From DATAES01 sp963721305 (GTDB taxonomy: Bacteria; Actinomycetota; Acidimicrobiia; Acidimicrobiales; JACDCH01), in contig CAVRIR010000005.1 in the NCBI GenBank assembly GCA_963721305.1, forward strand, positions 930,001 through 994,000: a stretch of 64,000 bases of DNA. The letters are read 5' to 3'. Both the position numbers and the translations under genes were made by a program. Positions 26,479 through 35,535 of the stretch are shown one piece after another. The notes under the pieces were generated by a model. The model was not told where the DNA came from, ran no database searches, and saw only the letters and a program-made list of their open reading frames with translations. Numbering within the stretch: position 1 is the stretch's first letter; every line of letters starts with the position of its first letter.

Positions 26479-27238
26479 GCAGCAGCCGCTCGAGCTCTCG
26501 ATCCCCCACGATCTCGACGAGCCGCGGACCGTTCTCGTCGGCGAAGCCGCGCCCCGCGGCGACGACTTCTCGCTCGCGGCGAGCGACGACGACGAGGGGA
26601 CGCGCCCCCTTCGGGACCGCCGGCGCGTCGTGCGTGAACAACAACGCGATCTCGACATCGGCCAGCTCGGTGACGGAGATCTCCGTCGGCAATCCCCCGG
26701 TCCCGACGACCAACGGATGCTCGAACGCGGCGTCGGCCACGGGGTTCCACCGTCGCGGCCCTGGGGCGCGATCGCGCAGGAGGTGCAACCGATCGACGCG
26801 AACCTCTATCTCATAGCCGGCGAGTGCATGCAACGAGCTCTCGATGCGCTCGCTCGAGCAGTCCTCGCTGATCGTCACGTGCGGGACGAAGGCGTGCACG
26901 AGCGGACGGGCGAGCGGCCCGGCGTGAAGTGCATCTCGCAGCTCGTGAACTCGCTGCACGTCGCCGCCGACCTCGAGGTACACCACGGGGCTCACCGGCT
27001 CGAACGTCATCGGCGGACCGAGGCGGAGGATCATCGGCTCGCTCGCCGACGCTGCGGCACGGACGGCGGCGAGGACGTCGACGACCTCGTCCTCCCGCAC
27101 GTTCACCGGTGGGATCAGCGTGATGTGCGGCACGACATTGGCCATCCCGCGATCGCCCAAGGCGCGCCGGAGGCCGTCGATCTCCGTCGCCGCCGGATCC
27201 GGGACGAGCAGCGCGATAGCGAGTCGGACGCGGGGCAC
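26441..27238 (-). CDS. 2'-5' RNA ligase/phosphodiesterase family protein with C-terminal extension
   Basis: Protein of 265 aa. Residues ~1-165 form a 2H-phosphoesterase domain with its two catalytic HxT/S motifs, PHITLIP and PHVTIS, which in this superfamily cleave or ligate 2'-5' or cyclic phosphate bonds. About 100 further residues (from TEISVTELADVEIALLF) form a second unit, possibly a degenerate acetyltransferase-like fold; I do not recognise it firmly. GTG start at 27238 is one base after the probable TGA of the upstream gene. Confidence 0.75.
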   Translation of the reverse strand: MPRVRLAIALLVPDPAATEIDGLRRALGDRGMANVVPHITLIPPVNVREDEVVDVLAAVRAAASASEPMILRLGPPMTFEPVSPVVYLEVGGDVQRVHELRDALHAGPLARPLVHAFVPHVTISEDCSSERIESSLHALAGYEIEVRVDRLHLLRDRAPGPRRWNPVADAAFEHPLVVGTGGLPTEISVTELADVEIALLFTHDAPAVPKGARPLVVVARREREVVAAGRGFADENGPRLVEIVGDRELERLLLRAATRSADDRS

Positions 27239-27239
27239 G

Positions 27240-27684
27240 TCAACCTCGCGCGCCAGCGCGCCGGCCTCGGCAACTCGACGTCGCCATAGCCGTTGCAGCG
27301 CACCTCGTCGACGAAGAGCTCGAACAGCACGTAACGATCCGCCGGTGAGTAGCGAGACGCGTTCGCCGCGACCTCGCGCAGCTCGACGTCCTCGACCCGT
27401 TCGCCGCGGCCGAAGAGCCAGAACTCGCCCCCGGTGCCGTTGGCATCCGGAACGCCGTTGTGCAGCGCGTACGACCCACGCTCGTCGAGATCGCGAGCCT
27501 TCGGGGACGTCGGCTCCATGAAGAGGAACAGCTGCCCGCCGCCGATGATCGGCGTCACCGGATGCACGCGAGGGACGCCGTCGTCGCGGACCGTCGCGAA
27601 GAACGCCGGCGGACCGAGCAACAGCTCCGCCCCGTAGGCCGCCAGTTCCGGCGCCTCCCGCTCGAGATCCCCCCAGGTCGCCAT
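27240..27684 (-). CDS. Pyridoxamine 5'-phosphate oxidase family protein, probable frameshift near its end
   Basis: Split-barrel flavin or F420-binding protein of about 147 aa: ATWGDLEREAPELAAYG, FATVRDDGVPRVHPVTPII, FLFMEPTSPKARDL and a C-terminal VELPRPARWRAR. As given, the frame then runs on for about 40 residues into the next gene, ending only at 27115. If one base is removed near 27243-27262, it stops at TGA 27240-27242, one base before the ligase-like start, which is a natural operon junction. The distance is 148 codons plus one base from ATG 27684. I therefore annotate the short form. Confidence 0.65.
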
Positions 27685-27695
27685 CCCGCCTCGCA

Positions 27696-27741
27696 TTCTG
27701 GCGTCAAACTCGGCGGATATCCGCCGCATCCGACGCCAGAA
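27696..27741. repeat. 46-base nested palindrome, copy 1 (after atpC)
   Basis: Outer arms TTCTGGCGTC/GACGCCAGAA enclose an inner palindrome CGGCGGATATCCGCCG. The second copy at 44585-44630 has the same 46-base length and differs only in the two short spacers. It sits between the end of atpC and the start of the PPOX-like gene, in a position fit for a 3'-end hairpin of the ATP synthase transcript. Inverted arms of this strength could also slow 3' exonucleases, as REP elements do. Confidence 0.8.
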
Positions 27742-27753
27742 CGGCGGAATTGG

Positions 27754-28146
27754 CTACTTGGAGGCGACGTCGATGCGGACGTCGGCACGCACGAGGGCGG
27801 CCTTGGTCTCCTCGTTGTCCGGATCCGTGCGCAGGTCGGCCTCGGCGCGGTCGTGGGCGGCGCGGGCGCGCTCGACGTCGATGGCCTCGGCCGCTTCGGC
27901 CACGTCGGACAGGACGATGACCGAGTCACCGGACACCTCGACGAACCCGCCATGAACGGCAAACCACTGCTCGCCCTCGTCGACCGTCGTCACCTTCAAC
28001 GCCCAGGTGTCGAGCGCGCCGATCATCGGTGCGTGGCCGGTGAGGAACGCGATGTCGCCGCCGCCGGCCGTGCGGCACAGCACCTGCGTCGCTTGCCCCG
28101 CGTACAGCACCCGCTCGGGCGATACGAGTTGCGCTTCGAACGCCAC
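27754..28146 (-). CDS. atpC: ATP synthase F1 epsilon subunit
   Basis: Protein of 130 aa. The N-terminal beta-sandwich starts MAFEAQLVSPERVLYAG, has AFLTGHAPMIGAL, and HGGFVEVSGDSVIVLSD. A helical hairpin follows (AIDVERARAAHDRAEADL), here with a short acidic insertion before the last helix. It couples rotation of the c-ring to F1 and can inhibit ATP hydrolysis. Last gene of the atp operon, 6 bases after atpD. Confidence 0.95.
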   Translation of the reverse strand: MAFEAQLVSPERVLYAGQATQVLCRTAGGGDIAFLTGHAPMIGALDTWALKVTTVDEGEQWFAVHGGFVEVSGDSVIVLSDVAEAAEAIDVERARAAHDRAEADLRTDPDNEETKAALVRADVRIDVASK

Positions 28147-28152
28147 TGTCCT

Positions 28153-29620
<1,468 letters not shown>

Positions 29621-29621
29621 G

Positions 29622-30587
29622 TCAGGTCCTCGCGGTGAGCGAATCGAGAAGGAGATCTTCGGAGGTCAGGTTGTCGGGCAAGAGGTCCTCGCGCCCGTTG
29701 CTCTTCTGGCGCAACGCCTCGGCACCGCCGACGATCTCCATGATCTCCGTGGTGATGGCGTCCTGGCGCGCCCGGTTCATCGCGCGGCTGAGCGTCTTGA
29801 TGAGCTCCTCCGCGTTGTCGGTGGCGGACTTCATCGCCCGCTGTCGCGCCGCGTGTTCCGACGCCGACGCGTCGAGCAGCGCCGCGAACAGGCGAGCTTC
29901 CGCGTAGCGCGGCAGGAGACGCTCGAGGATCGAGTCGGGATCGGGCTCGAACTCGTAGCCGGCGGTCATGCCGCCTTCCGCAGCCTGTTCGATCTTCGTG
30001 GTGTCGAGCGGCAGCAATCGGCGGACGACCACGCGCTGCGAGCCGGCGGACAGGAACTGCGTGTACACGAGGTCGACCGTGTCGACTTCCTCGCGACCGA
30101 ACGCGTCCGCAACGGCATGCGCGATCTCGCGCGCCTGCTCGTAGGTCGGCTGGTCGGTGACACCGAGGAACGACGACTCGATGGGCGTACCGCGGAACCG
30201 GAAGTAGCCGAGCGCCTTCTTGCCGACGACGAACAGCTTCGGATCGCGGCCTGCGTCGCGATCGGCGCGCATGGCGCGCTCAGTGGCGCGGATGACGTTG
30301 TTGTTGTAGCCACCGGCAAGACCGCGGTCCGCCGTGACGGCGACGTACGCGACCCTATGGATCTCGTCGCGCGCCTTGAGCAACGGATGATCGAGCCCGC
30401 CACCGCCGGCGGCCAGGTTGCGGATGACCTCGGTGATGCGCTCGCTGTACGGCCGCGCGGCGGCAACGCGCTGCTGCGCCTTGACGATGCGCGACGCGGC
30501 GATGAGCTCCATCGCCTTGGTGATCTTCTTCGTCGACTCGACGGACTTGATCCGCCGGCGAAGAATTCGCTCCTGCCCACCGGCCAT
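29622..30587 (-). CDS. atpG: ATP synthase F1 gamma subunit
   Basis: Rotor shaft subunit, 321 aa. The N-terminal helix is RRRIKSVESTKKITKAMELIAASR and the C-terminal helix AMKSATDNAEELIKTLSRAMNRARQDAITTEIMEIV (landmarks near residues 9-32 and 258-293), the two halves of the coiled-coil shaft. RGLAGGYNNNVIR marks the core. About 30 residues longer at the C-terminus than E. coli gamma (ending SLTART). It lies 114 bases after atpA, a wider gap than elsewhere in the operon. Confidence 0.95.
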   Translation of the reverse strand: MAGGQERILRRRIKSVESTKKITKAMELIAASRIVKAQQRVAAARPYSERITEVIRNLAAGGGGLDHPLLKARDEIHRVAYVAVTADRGLAGGYNNNVIRATERAMRADRDAGRDPKLFVVGKKALGYFRFRGTPIESSFLGVTDQPTYEQAREIAHAVADAFGREEVDTVDLVYTQFLSAGSQRVVVRRLLPLDTTKIEQAAEGGMTAGYEFEPDPDSILERLLPRYAEARLFAALLDASASEHAARQRAMKSATDNAEELIKTLSRAMNRARQDAITTEIMEIVGGAEALRQKSNGREDLLPDNLTSEDLLLDSLTART

Positions 30588-30701
30588 TATTTTCCTCCGC
30601 TGCGAGCGCTCGCGGCGCTGGCTGTCTCCGCGGAGTGGCCCCTGGCGCCTGGCGGCACCGAAGGCGACGTGCGCGGGAACGATCGGACGAGCACGAGTCC
30701 G

Positions 30702-32249
30702 CTACTCCGCGTCCTCGGTCGTGACTTCGACGACCTCGGTCGGCCGGAACTGGTCCTTGAAGGCAGTCACCGCGTTCGCAAGCGCGTCACCGTCGGGGAG
30801 CGCACCGGTCTCACGGACCGTATCGAGGATGTCGAGATGGCGAGTGCGGATGTACTCGTGCAGCTCGACCTCGAACCGCTTCACGTCGCCGACGGGGATG
30901 TCGTCGAGATAGCCGCCGGTGCCGGCGAAGATCGAGACGACCTGCTCCTCCACCGCCATCGGCGAGTTCAGGTTCTGCTTCAACAGCTCGGTCAGGCGGT
31001 ACCCGCGCTCGAGCTGCGCGGCCGACACCTTGTCCAGCTCGGAGCCGAAGGTGGCGAACGCCTCGAGCTCACGGAACTGCGCGAGGTCGAGCTTGAGCGT
31101 GCCGGACACGGCTTTCATCGCCTTGATCTGCGCTGCGCCACCAACGCGTGACACGGAGATGCCCACATCCACCGCAGGACGCACACCGGACTTGAACAGG
31201 TCGTCGATCAGGTACACCTGACCGTCGGTGATCGAGATGACGTTGGTCGGGATGTAGGCCGACACGTCGCCGGCCTTCGTCTCGATGATCGGCAGTGCCG
31301 TCAACGAGCCGGCGCCGCGCTCGTCGCTCAGCTTCGCGGCGCGCTCGAGCAGGCGGCTGTGCAAGTAGAAGACGTCGCCGGGGTACGCCTCGCGGCCCGG
31401 CGGGCGGCGGAGCAGCAGCGACATCTGCCGGTACGCCTCGGCCTGCTTCGACAGGTCGTCGTACACGATGAGCGCGTGCTCGCCGTTCTCCATCCAGTGC
31501 TGACCCATCGCACATCCGGCGTACGGGGCGAGGTACTTGAACGGCGCGGAGTCCGATGCCGGCGCCGACACGACGACCGTGTAGTCCATCGCTCCGTGCT
31601 CGGTGAGGATGCTGACGGTGTTCGCCACCGTCGAGCCCTTCTGGCCGATGGCGACGTAGATGCACTTCACGCCCTGACCCTTCTGGTTCAGGATCGTGTC
31701 GACGCACACCGTCGTCTTGCCGGTCTTGCGGTCGCCGATGACGAGCTCCCGCTGGCCGCGGCCGATGGGCGTCATCGAGTCGATGGCCTTGATGCCGGTC
31801 TGCAACGGTTCGTGCACCGGCTTGCGGCCAGTGATGCCGGGCGCCTGGATCTCCATGCGCCGGCTGTCGACGTTGCTCAGCGGACCGCGACCGTCGATGG
31901 GCTCGCCCAGCGCGTCCACGACACGGCCGAGCAACCCGTCGCCGACGGGAACAGAGAGGATGCGGCCGGTGGCCTTGACCGTCTGGCCCTCTTCGATGCT
32001 GGACGACTCGCCGAGGATCACCGCGCCGATCGACTCCTCGTCGAGGTTCAGCGCGAGGCCGAGCGTGCCGTCCGCGAACTCGAGCAGCTCGTTGACCGCA
32101 GCGTCAGGGAGGCCTGACACGCGGGCGATGCCGTCACCGACTTCGAGGATGCGCCCGACCTGGGAGATCGACATGTCGGGCTTGAAGTCGGCGAGGTTCT
32201 TCTCGAGCGCCGCCGCGATGTCCGAGGTGTTGATGGTGAGCTCAGCCAT
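30702..32249 (-). CDS. atpA: ATP synthase F1 alpha subunit
   Basis: Regulatory nucleotide-binding subunit, 515 aa. Walker A is GDRKTGKT, preceded by RGQRELVIG; further segments are KGVKCIYVAIGQK-like (GVKCIYVAIGQKGSTVA), PGREAYPGDVFYLHSRLLER, and SITDGQVYL. The N-terminal DIAAALEKNLADF helix binds delta. ATG at 32249, 19 bases after the atpH stop. Confidence 0.96.
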   Translation of the reverse strand: MAELTINTSDIAAALEKNLADFKPDMSISQVGRILEVGDGIARVSGLPDAAVNELLEFADGTLGLALNLDEESIGAVILGESSSIEEGQTVKATGRILSVPVGDGLLGRVVDALGEPIDGRGPLSNVDSRRMEIQAPGITGRKPVHEPLQTGIKAIDSMTPIGRGQRELVIGDRKTGKTTVCVDTILNQKGQGVKCIYVAIGQKGSTVANTVSILTEHGAMDYTVVVSAPASDSAPFKYLAPYAGCAMGQHWMENGEHALIVYDDLSKQAEAYRQMSLLLRRPPGREAYPGDVFYLHSRLLERAAKLSDERGAGSLTALPIIETKAGDVSAYIPTNVISITDGQVYLIDDLFKSGVRPAVDVGISVSRVGGAAQIKAMKAVSGTLKLDLAQFRELEAFATFGSELDKVSAAQLERGYRLTELLKQNLNSPMAVEEQVVSIFAGTGGYLDDIPVGDVKRFEVELHEYIRTRHLDILDTVRETGALPDGDALANAVTAFKDQFRPTEVVEVTTEDAE

Positions 32250-32268
32250 GGCTTTCCTGCTCCTGGTC

Positions 32269-32833
32269 CTAGAGCGTGTTCTTGAGTTGTTCGAGCCGGG
32301 TTCGGACCGAGCCGTCGATGACCGTGTCGCCGACCGTGGTGACGATGCCGCCGAGCACCGACGGATCGACCACGACCTTCACCTCGACCGACTTGCCGGT
32401 GGCCTTCTCGATCGCGTCGGCGAGCCGGCGGCGCTGATCGTCGGTCAGCTCGACGGCGGAACGGACTTCGGCCACCGCCTTCTTCTGTGCCTCGGCCGAT
32501 TTGCGGACGAGCGAGTCGATGATGGTCGGCAGCTCACGAGCGCGTCCCGTACCCACGACCATCGACACGAGGGCGGTGGTCACGTGCGTGGCGAGCGGCC
32601 CGAGGAGGTCTTCGACGATCTGCTGACGCCTGGCCGGCAGGGATGTGCGGATCGGTGAGCGCGTCGCGCAGCTCGTCGGACGCCTCGTAGGCGCGGGCGA
32701 ACCGGAACAGCTCGTCCTCGACCTCGCTGAGGATGCCCTCGGCGAGCGCGACGTCGAACATCGCATCGGCGTAGGCACCGATGCGGTCCGTCGGCCTCTG
32801 CGGAGAGTCGGCGACCTCCGTGACGTCACTCAT
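32269..32833 (-). CDS. atpH: ATP synthase F1 delta subunit, interrupted by a +1 frameshift
   Basis: Stator subunit linking F1 to the b subunit. From ATG 32833 the first frame gives RIGAYADAMFDVALAEG and ELRDALTDPHIPA; near 32635 one extra base breaks it. The other frame continues ARRQQIVEDLLGPLATHV and ends QLKNTL at 32269. The whole is 188 codons plus one base, and the corrected 187-aa protein has the delta-family layout (N-terminal helical bundle, C-terminal VEVKVVVDPSVLGGIV strand). The ATG overlaps the stop of a repeat-encoded mini-frame (ATGA). Confidence 0.92.
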
Positions 32834-32922
32834 GTTTCCTCGAGGGCTGCGCCCCCGGAACCCATCAGCGTCCGGCTCCCTAGCGGTCGCTCGGCCGCCA
32901 TGTGTTCGCTTCGCTCACACAT
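32830..32922 (-). CDS. Repeat-encoded 30-aa mini reading frame (unproven)
   Basis: ATG one base after the atpF stop opens a 30-codon frame (MCERSEHMAAERPLGSRT...). Its TGA overlaps the atpH start as ATGA. Nearly the whole frame lies in the 78-base repeat 32847-32924. The second copy of the repeat encodes the matching MNERSEGIAAERPLGSRT. Codon-level conservation between the copies and the tight stop-start junctions suggest translation, at least as a bridge that keeps ribosomes on the message. No peptide function can be named. Confidence 0.35.
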   Translation of the reverse strand: MCERSEHMAAERPLGSRTLMGSGGAALEET

Positions 32923-32924
32923 GT
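32847..32924 (-). repeat. 78-base intergenic repeat, copy 1 (atpF-atpH gap)
   Basis: Fills the atpF-atpH gap, where actinobacterial operons usually have little space. It aligns without gaps with 38083-38160: by eye about 69 of 78 bases are identical, including the central block GTCCGGCTCCCTAGCGGTCG. Differences cluster beside the start codon end. It contains AGCGAAGCGAAC-like purine-rich sequence after an ATG and codes for a peptide without stops. Confidence 0.82.
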
Positions 32925-33619
32925 CAGTTCGACCGGCTCGCGAGCTGGTTGATGTAGTTCTCGACCAACTGCTCTTGCGTAGGGCGATCGAGGTTGCGCT
33001 GGACGACGAGCTCGGCCGCATTGATGGCCAGCGTCGAGACCTCACGGCGAAGGTCGGCGACGGCCTGCTGCTTCGCCGCTTCGACGTCGGCCGAAGCCCG
33101 CTCACGCATGGCGGCGAGCTCGCCCTGGAGCCGCTGCTCCTGGTCGTGCCGGAGCGCGTCGGCCTGCTGGCGCGACTCCTCGATGATGCGAGCCGACTCG
33201 TTGCGGGCGTCGGCGAGTTGCGCCTTGTAGTCCTCGAGGATCTGCTCGGCCTCGGCCTTGGCCGTGTCGGCGGCTCCGAGGTCGTCGCGGATGCGCTCGG
33301 TCCTCGAGTCCATGCCGTTCTTGAGGCCGGGCCACGCGAACTTCCAGAGCAGCACGAACAGGACGACGAACGAGATGGTGCCCCAGATGAGCTCGTTCTT
33401 CGCGGGCAGGATCGGGCTCGGCGCCTTCTGGCAGTCGTCGACCTTCTTGCCTTCATCGAGAAGCTTGGAGCACTCGCTGGCCGCGGAGTCGGCGAACGTC
33501 GCCGACTCGCTGGTCGAGGTCGTGTTGGTCTGAGCGGGCGCCGCGCTGGCTGCACCCGGCACGAACAGCACCGCGCCCGCGGCAACAACCACCGCGGCGA
33601 GAAGCAATCGCATGCGCAT
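32924..33619 (-). CDS. atpF: ATP synthase F0 b subunit with signal-peptide-like N-terminus
   Basis: Peripheral-stalk subunit, 231 aa, longer than the ~160-170 usual. Residues ~1-28 form a signal-like hydrophobic leader (LLLAAVVVAAGAVLFVPGAASA) followed by ~45 Ser/Thr/Asp-rich residues. The membrane span comes next (LIWGTISFVVLFVLLWKFAW), then the long charged stalk helix (TAKAEAEQILEDYKAQLADARNE in part). The extra leader would place the linker outside the cell. It lies 8 bases after atpE and is followed by the 78-base repeat. Confidence 0.92.
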   Translation of the reverse strand: MRMRLLLAAVVVAAGAVLFVPGAASAAPAQTNTTSTSESATFADSAASECSKLLDEGKKVDDCQKAPSPILPAKNELIWGTISFVVLFVLLWKFAWPGLKNGMDSRTERIRDDLGAADTAKAEAEQILEDYKAQLADARNESARIIEESRQQADALRHDQEQRLQGELAAMRERASADVEAAKQQAVADLRREVSTLAINAAELVVQRNLDRPTQEQLVENYINQLASRSN

Positions 33620-33627
33620 GGGGACTC

Positions 33628-33891
33628 CTAACCCGAGATGATGAACGCGAGCACGAAGCCGAAGAGCGCGAGCGCCTCGGTGAACGCGATGCCGAGGAAC
33701 ATGGTGGTGCGCACCATGCCCGCCGACTCCGGCTGCCGCGACATCGCCGTGATGGCGTTGCCGACGACCAGGCCGATGCCGATGCCGGGGCCGATCGCCG
33801 CGCCGCCGTAGACGATGCCTCGGCCGATGGCCGTGAGGCCCGGCGTGATGTCGGGCGTCGTCGACGCCGCTTGGGCAATGACACTAAGCAC
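33628..33891 (-). CDS. atpE: ATP synthase F0 c subunit
   Basis: Proteolipid ring subunit of 87 aa from GTG 33891, preceded by AAAGGAG at a good distance. Two helices: GRGIVYGGAAIGPGIGIG with the Gly-rich packing motif, then the loop with RQPE, then FLGIAFTEALALFGFVLAF with the proton-binding Glu. The 10-20 N-terminal residues (VLSVIAQAASTTPD) are longer than in E. coli. No Na+-type ligand set is evident, so proton use is expected. Confidence 0.95.
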   Translation of the reverse strand: MLSVIAQAASTTPDITPGLTAIGRGIVYGGAAIGPGIGIGLVVGNAITAMSRQPESAGMVRTTMFLGIAFTEALALFGFVLAFIISG

Positions 33892-33905
33892 GTGGATCTC
33901 CTTTA

Positions 33906-34676
33906 TCAGTGCTCGGGGTGCATTGACTGGCCGAGGTAGACGGCAGTCAGGATCGAGAAGATGAACGCCTGCAGGAACGCGACGAGGACCTCGAAGCCGG
34001 TCAGCGCGATGAGCAGGAAGCCCGAGAAGGGCAGGATCACGATCTGCCACTGAACGGCCCACAGCGCAGAGCAGATGATGGCGAACGTGATCAGCAGCAG
34101 GTGGCCGGCGAACATGTTGGCGAAGAGCCGGACGCACAGCGACAGCGGCTTGGTGATGAGCAGCGTGATGAGCTCGATGAACACCAGCAGCGGAAGGATC
34201 GGCTTCGGCACGCCGGGCGGCACCAGCGATGACTTGAGGTAACCGCCGAGGCCCTGCCGCTTGACGCCGACGACGTGGTACATGACGTACACGAGCAGCG
34301 CCATGAACAAGGGCAACGCGATGCGGGCGTTCACCGGCATCTGCGCGATCGGGATGATCTCCCAGATGTTGCCGACGAAGATGAAGGCGAACATCATCAG
34401 GAGGAAGGGCGTGTACCACAGCCCGTCCTCGCCCATCGTCTGCAGGATGATGCCGTTGCGAACGAAGTCGACGGTCGATTCGGCGATGTTCTGCACACCG
34501 ACGGGCACGAGGGTCTGCCGGCGGCTCGCGATGAGGAAGAACGTGAACACGACGATGACGGTCAGCCACATCAGCAGGACGACCTTGTTCACGCCCAACC
34601 AGTCGCCACCGAAGATGATCGGCCACTCGACCGCGTGGCTGATCGGGGGGAAGTCGAGAGCGAGGAGCGACGGCAT
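33906..34676 (-). CDS. atpB: ATP synthase F0 a subunit
   Basis: Proton-channel subunit, 256 aa from ATG 34676. Key helices: FVRNGIILQTMGEDGLWYTPFLL, FAFIFVGNIWEIIPI, and the c-ring-facing SLCVRLFANMFAGHLLL (landmark segments). The essential Arg is in the CVRLFANM motif. The last span is LTGFEVLVAFLQAFIFSIL. Its start overlaps the upstream gene's stop (shared base at 34676). Confidence 0.95.
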   Translation of the reverse strand: MPSLLALDFPPISHAVEWPIIFGGDWLGVNKVVLLMWLTVIVVFTFFLIASRRQTLVPVGVQNIAESTVDFVRNGIILQTMGEDGLWYTPFLLMMFAFIFVGNIWEIIPIAQMPVNARIALPLFMALLVYVMYHVVGVKRQGLGGYLKSSLVPPGVPKPILPLLVFIELITLLITKPLSLCVRLFANMFAGHLLLITFAIICSALWAVQWQIVILPFSGFLLIALTGFEVLVAFLQAFIFSILTAVYLGQSMHPEH

Positions 34677-35143
34677 CACGCGCCTTTCTGCGGAGGCTTG
34701 AGACCGGGGTAGGCGAGGTTGGCGCCCACGTACCGGGTCTCCCAGACGAGCAAGGTGAGGTGGGTCACGAGGATGGCCACGGCGAGCGCGGTGAGGTTGA
34801 CCCACGCGCTGCCCTTCACGGCGACCACCACGCCGGTGACGAGCATCATGCGGACGAGAAAGCCGCCGAGCGCGACACCCATCAAGGCCGTGGGCGACAC
34901 GCGGGCGGCCCAGGCCAGCGAGAACGACGAGAGCAACAGGTTCACGACGACCACGGCGACGGCGAGCAGGGCCGACCAGGCGCCGCGCGACCCCCACACC
35001 AGCCACGACAGAAGGACGATGATCGGGGCGAACGGGACGGCGTGCTTGAGCATGTCGAAGGCGAGCTGCGTCTCGACGTCCTGGGTGACCGCCGCCGGGT
35101 TGGCCGCGTTGGCGCCCATGGCGGCGGGCTGGGCGTCGCTCAC
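34676..35143 (-). CDS. AtpI-like membrane protein (ATP synthase subunit I family)
   Basis: Protein of 155 aa with about four membrane segments (APIIVLLSWLVWG, SALLAVAVVVVNLLLSSF, LMGVALGGFLVRMMLVTGVVVAV, LTALAVAILVTHLTLLVWETRYV; landmarks only). Its place just before atpB and its topology match the poorly conserved AtpI/UncI proteins that help c-ring assembly or Mg2+ entry. A hydrophilic N-terminus of ~30 residues precedes. Start overlaps the previous gene by 4 bases. Confidence 0.7.
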   Translation of the reverse strand: MSDAQPAAMGANAANPAAVTQDVETQLAFDMLKHAVPFAPIIVLLSWLVWGSRGAWSALLAVAVVVVNLLLSSFSLAWAARVSPTALMGVALGGFLVRMMLVTGVVVAVKGSAWVNLTALAVAILVTHLTLLVWETRYVGANLAYPGLKPPQKGA

Positions 35144-35403
35144 GACTCGTCCTTCGGGCGCGCGCCGGGAAGCCGCTGCTCGTGCGCTTTCATCTGCGCC
35201 TCGTAGGCCATGTATTGCTTCCAGAACTCGTATCCCAGCACCAGTGCGAAGAACAGCAGCATGAAGAGCGGGCGGGTGCCGAGCCTGCCGTCGAGCAGCC
35301 AGCCGAGGAATCCGAAGATCACCGGCGTCAGCACCAGCTCGAAGGCCCGGGTCAGCGCCTCACCAGCGCCGTTGCTCAATTGGCGTCGTTCGTTGAGGTC
35401 CAT
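35140..35403 (-). CDS. AtpZ/AtpI-like small membrane protein
   Basis: Protein of 87 aa with two spans (FELVLTPVIFGFLGWLLDGRLG and LFMLLFFALVLGYEFWKQYM), the GxxGxxLDxxLGT pattern of the AtpZ family, and a basic tail. First gene of the ATP synthase operon. AtpZ and AtpI form a calcium/magnesium-transporting pair in bacilli; here the assignment is by position and topology. Confidence 0.75.
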   Translation of the reverse strand: MDLNERRQLSNGAGEALTRAFELVLTPVIFGFLGWLLDGRLGTRPLFMLLFFALVLGYEFWKQYMAYEAQMKAHEQRLPGARPKDES

Positions 35404-35535
35404 CTGGACGTCCCGTCAGACCTTGTGAATGGTTTCGCAATCTAGAACACACGATTTCGGGCACGCAAATTCCATCTGCAGTGGCAACGAAATCGCGGTG
35501 CAGACGGGGTTTCAGGCCGGTGACGGCGGTCGAAC
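35404..35535 (-). promoter_or_regulatory. Probable promoter region of the ATP synthase operon
   Basis: The 132-base gap between the wecA-like stop and the first atp gene is locally AT-richer. On the minus strand it holds a TTGCGT-like -35 and a TAGATT -10 about 18 bases apart (around 35440-35470), upstream of the AtpZ-like start. The elements are weak by sequence alone. The wecA-like gene is transcribed in the same direction and could also read through. Confidence 0.35.

Noticed and set aside
30588..30701. The 114-base gap between atpA and atpG as a third copy of the 78-base repeat
   Set aside because: Apart from short GC-rich words it does not align with the repeat, and no matching peptide is encoded.
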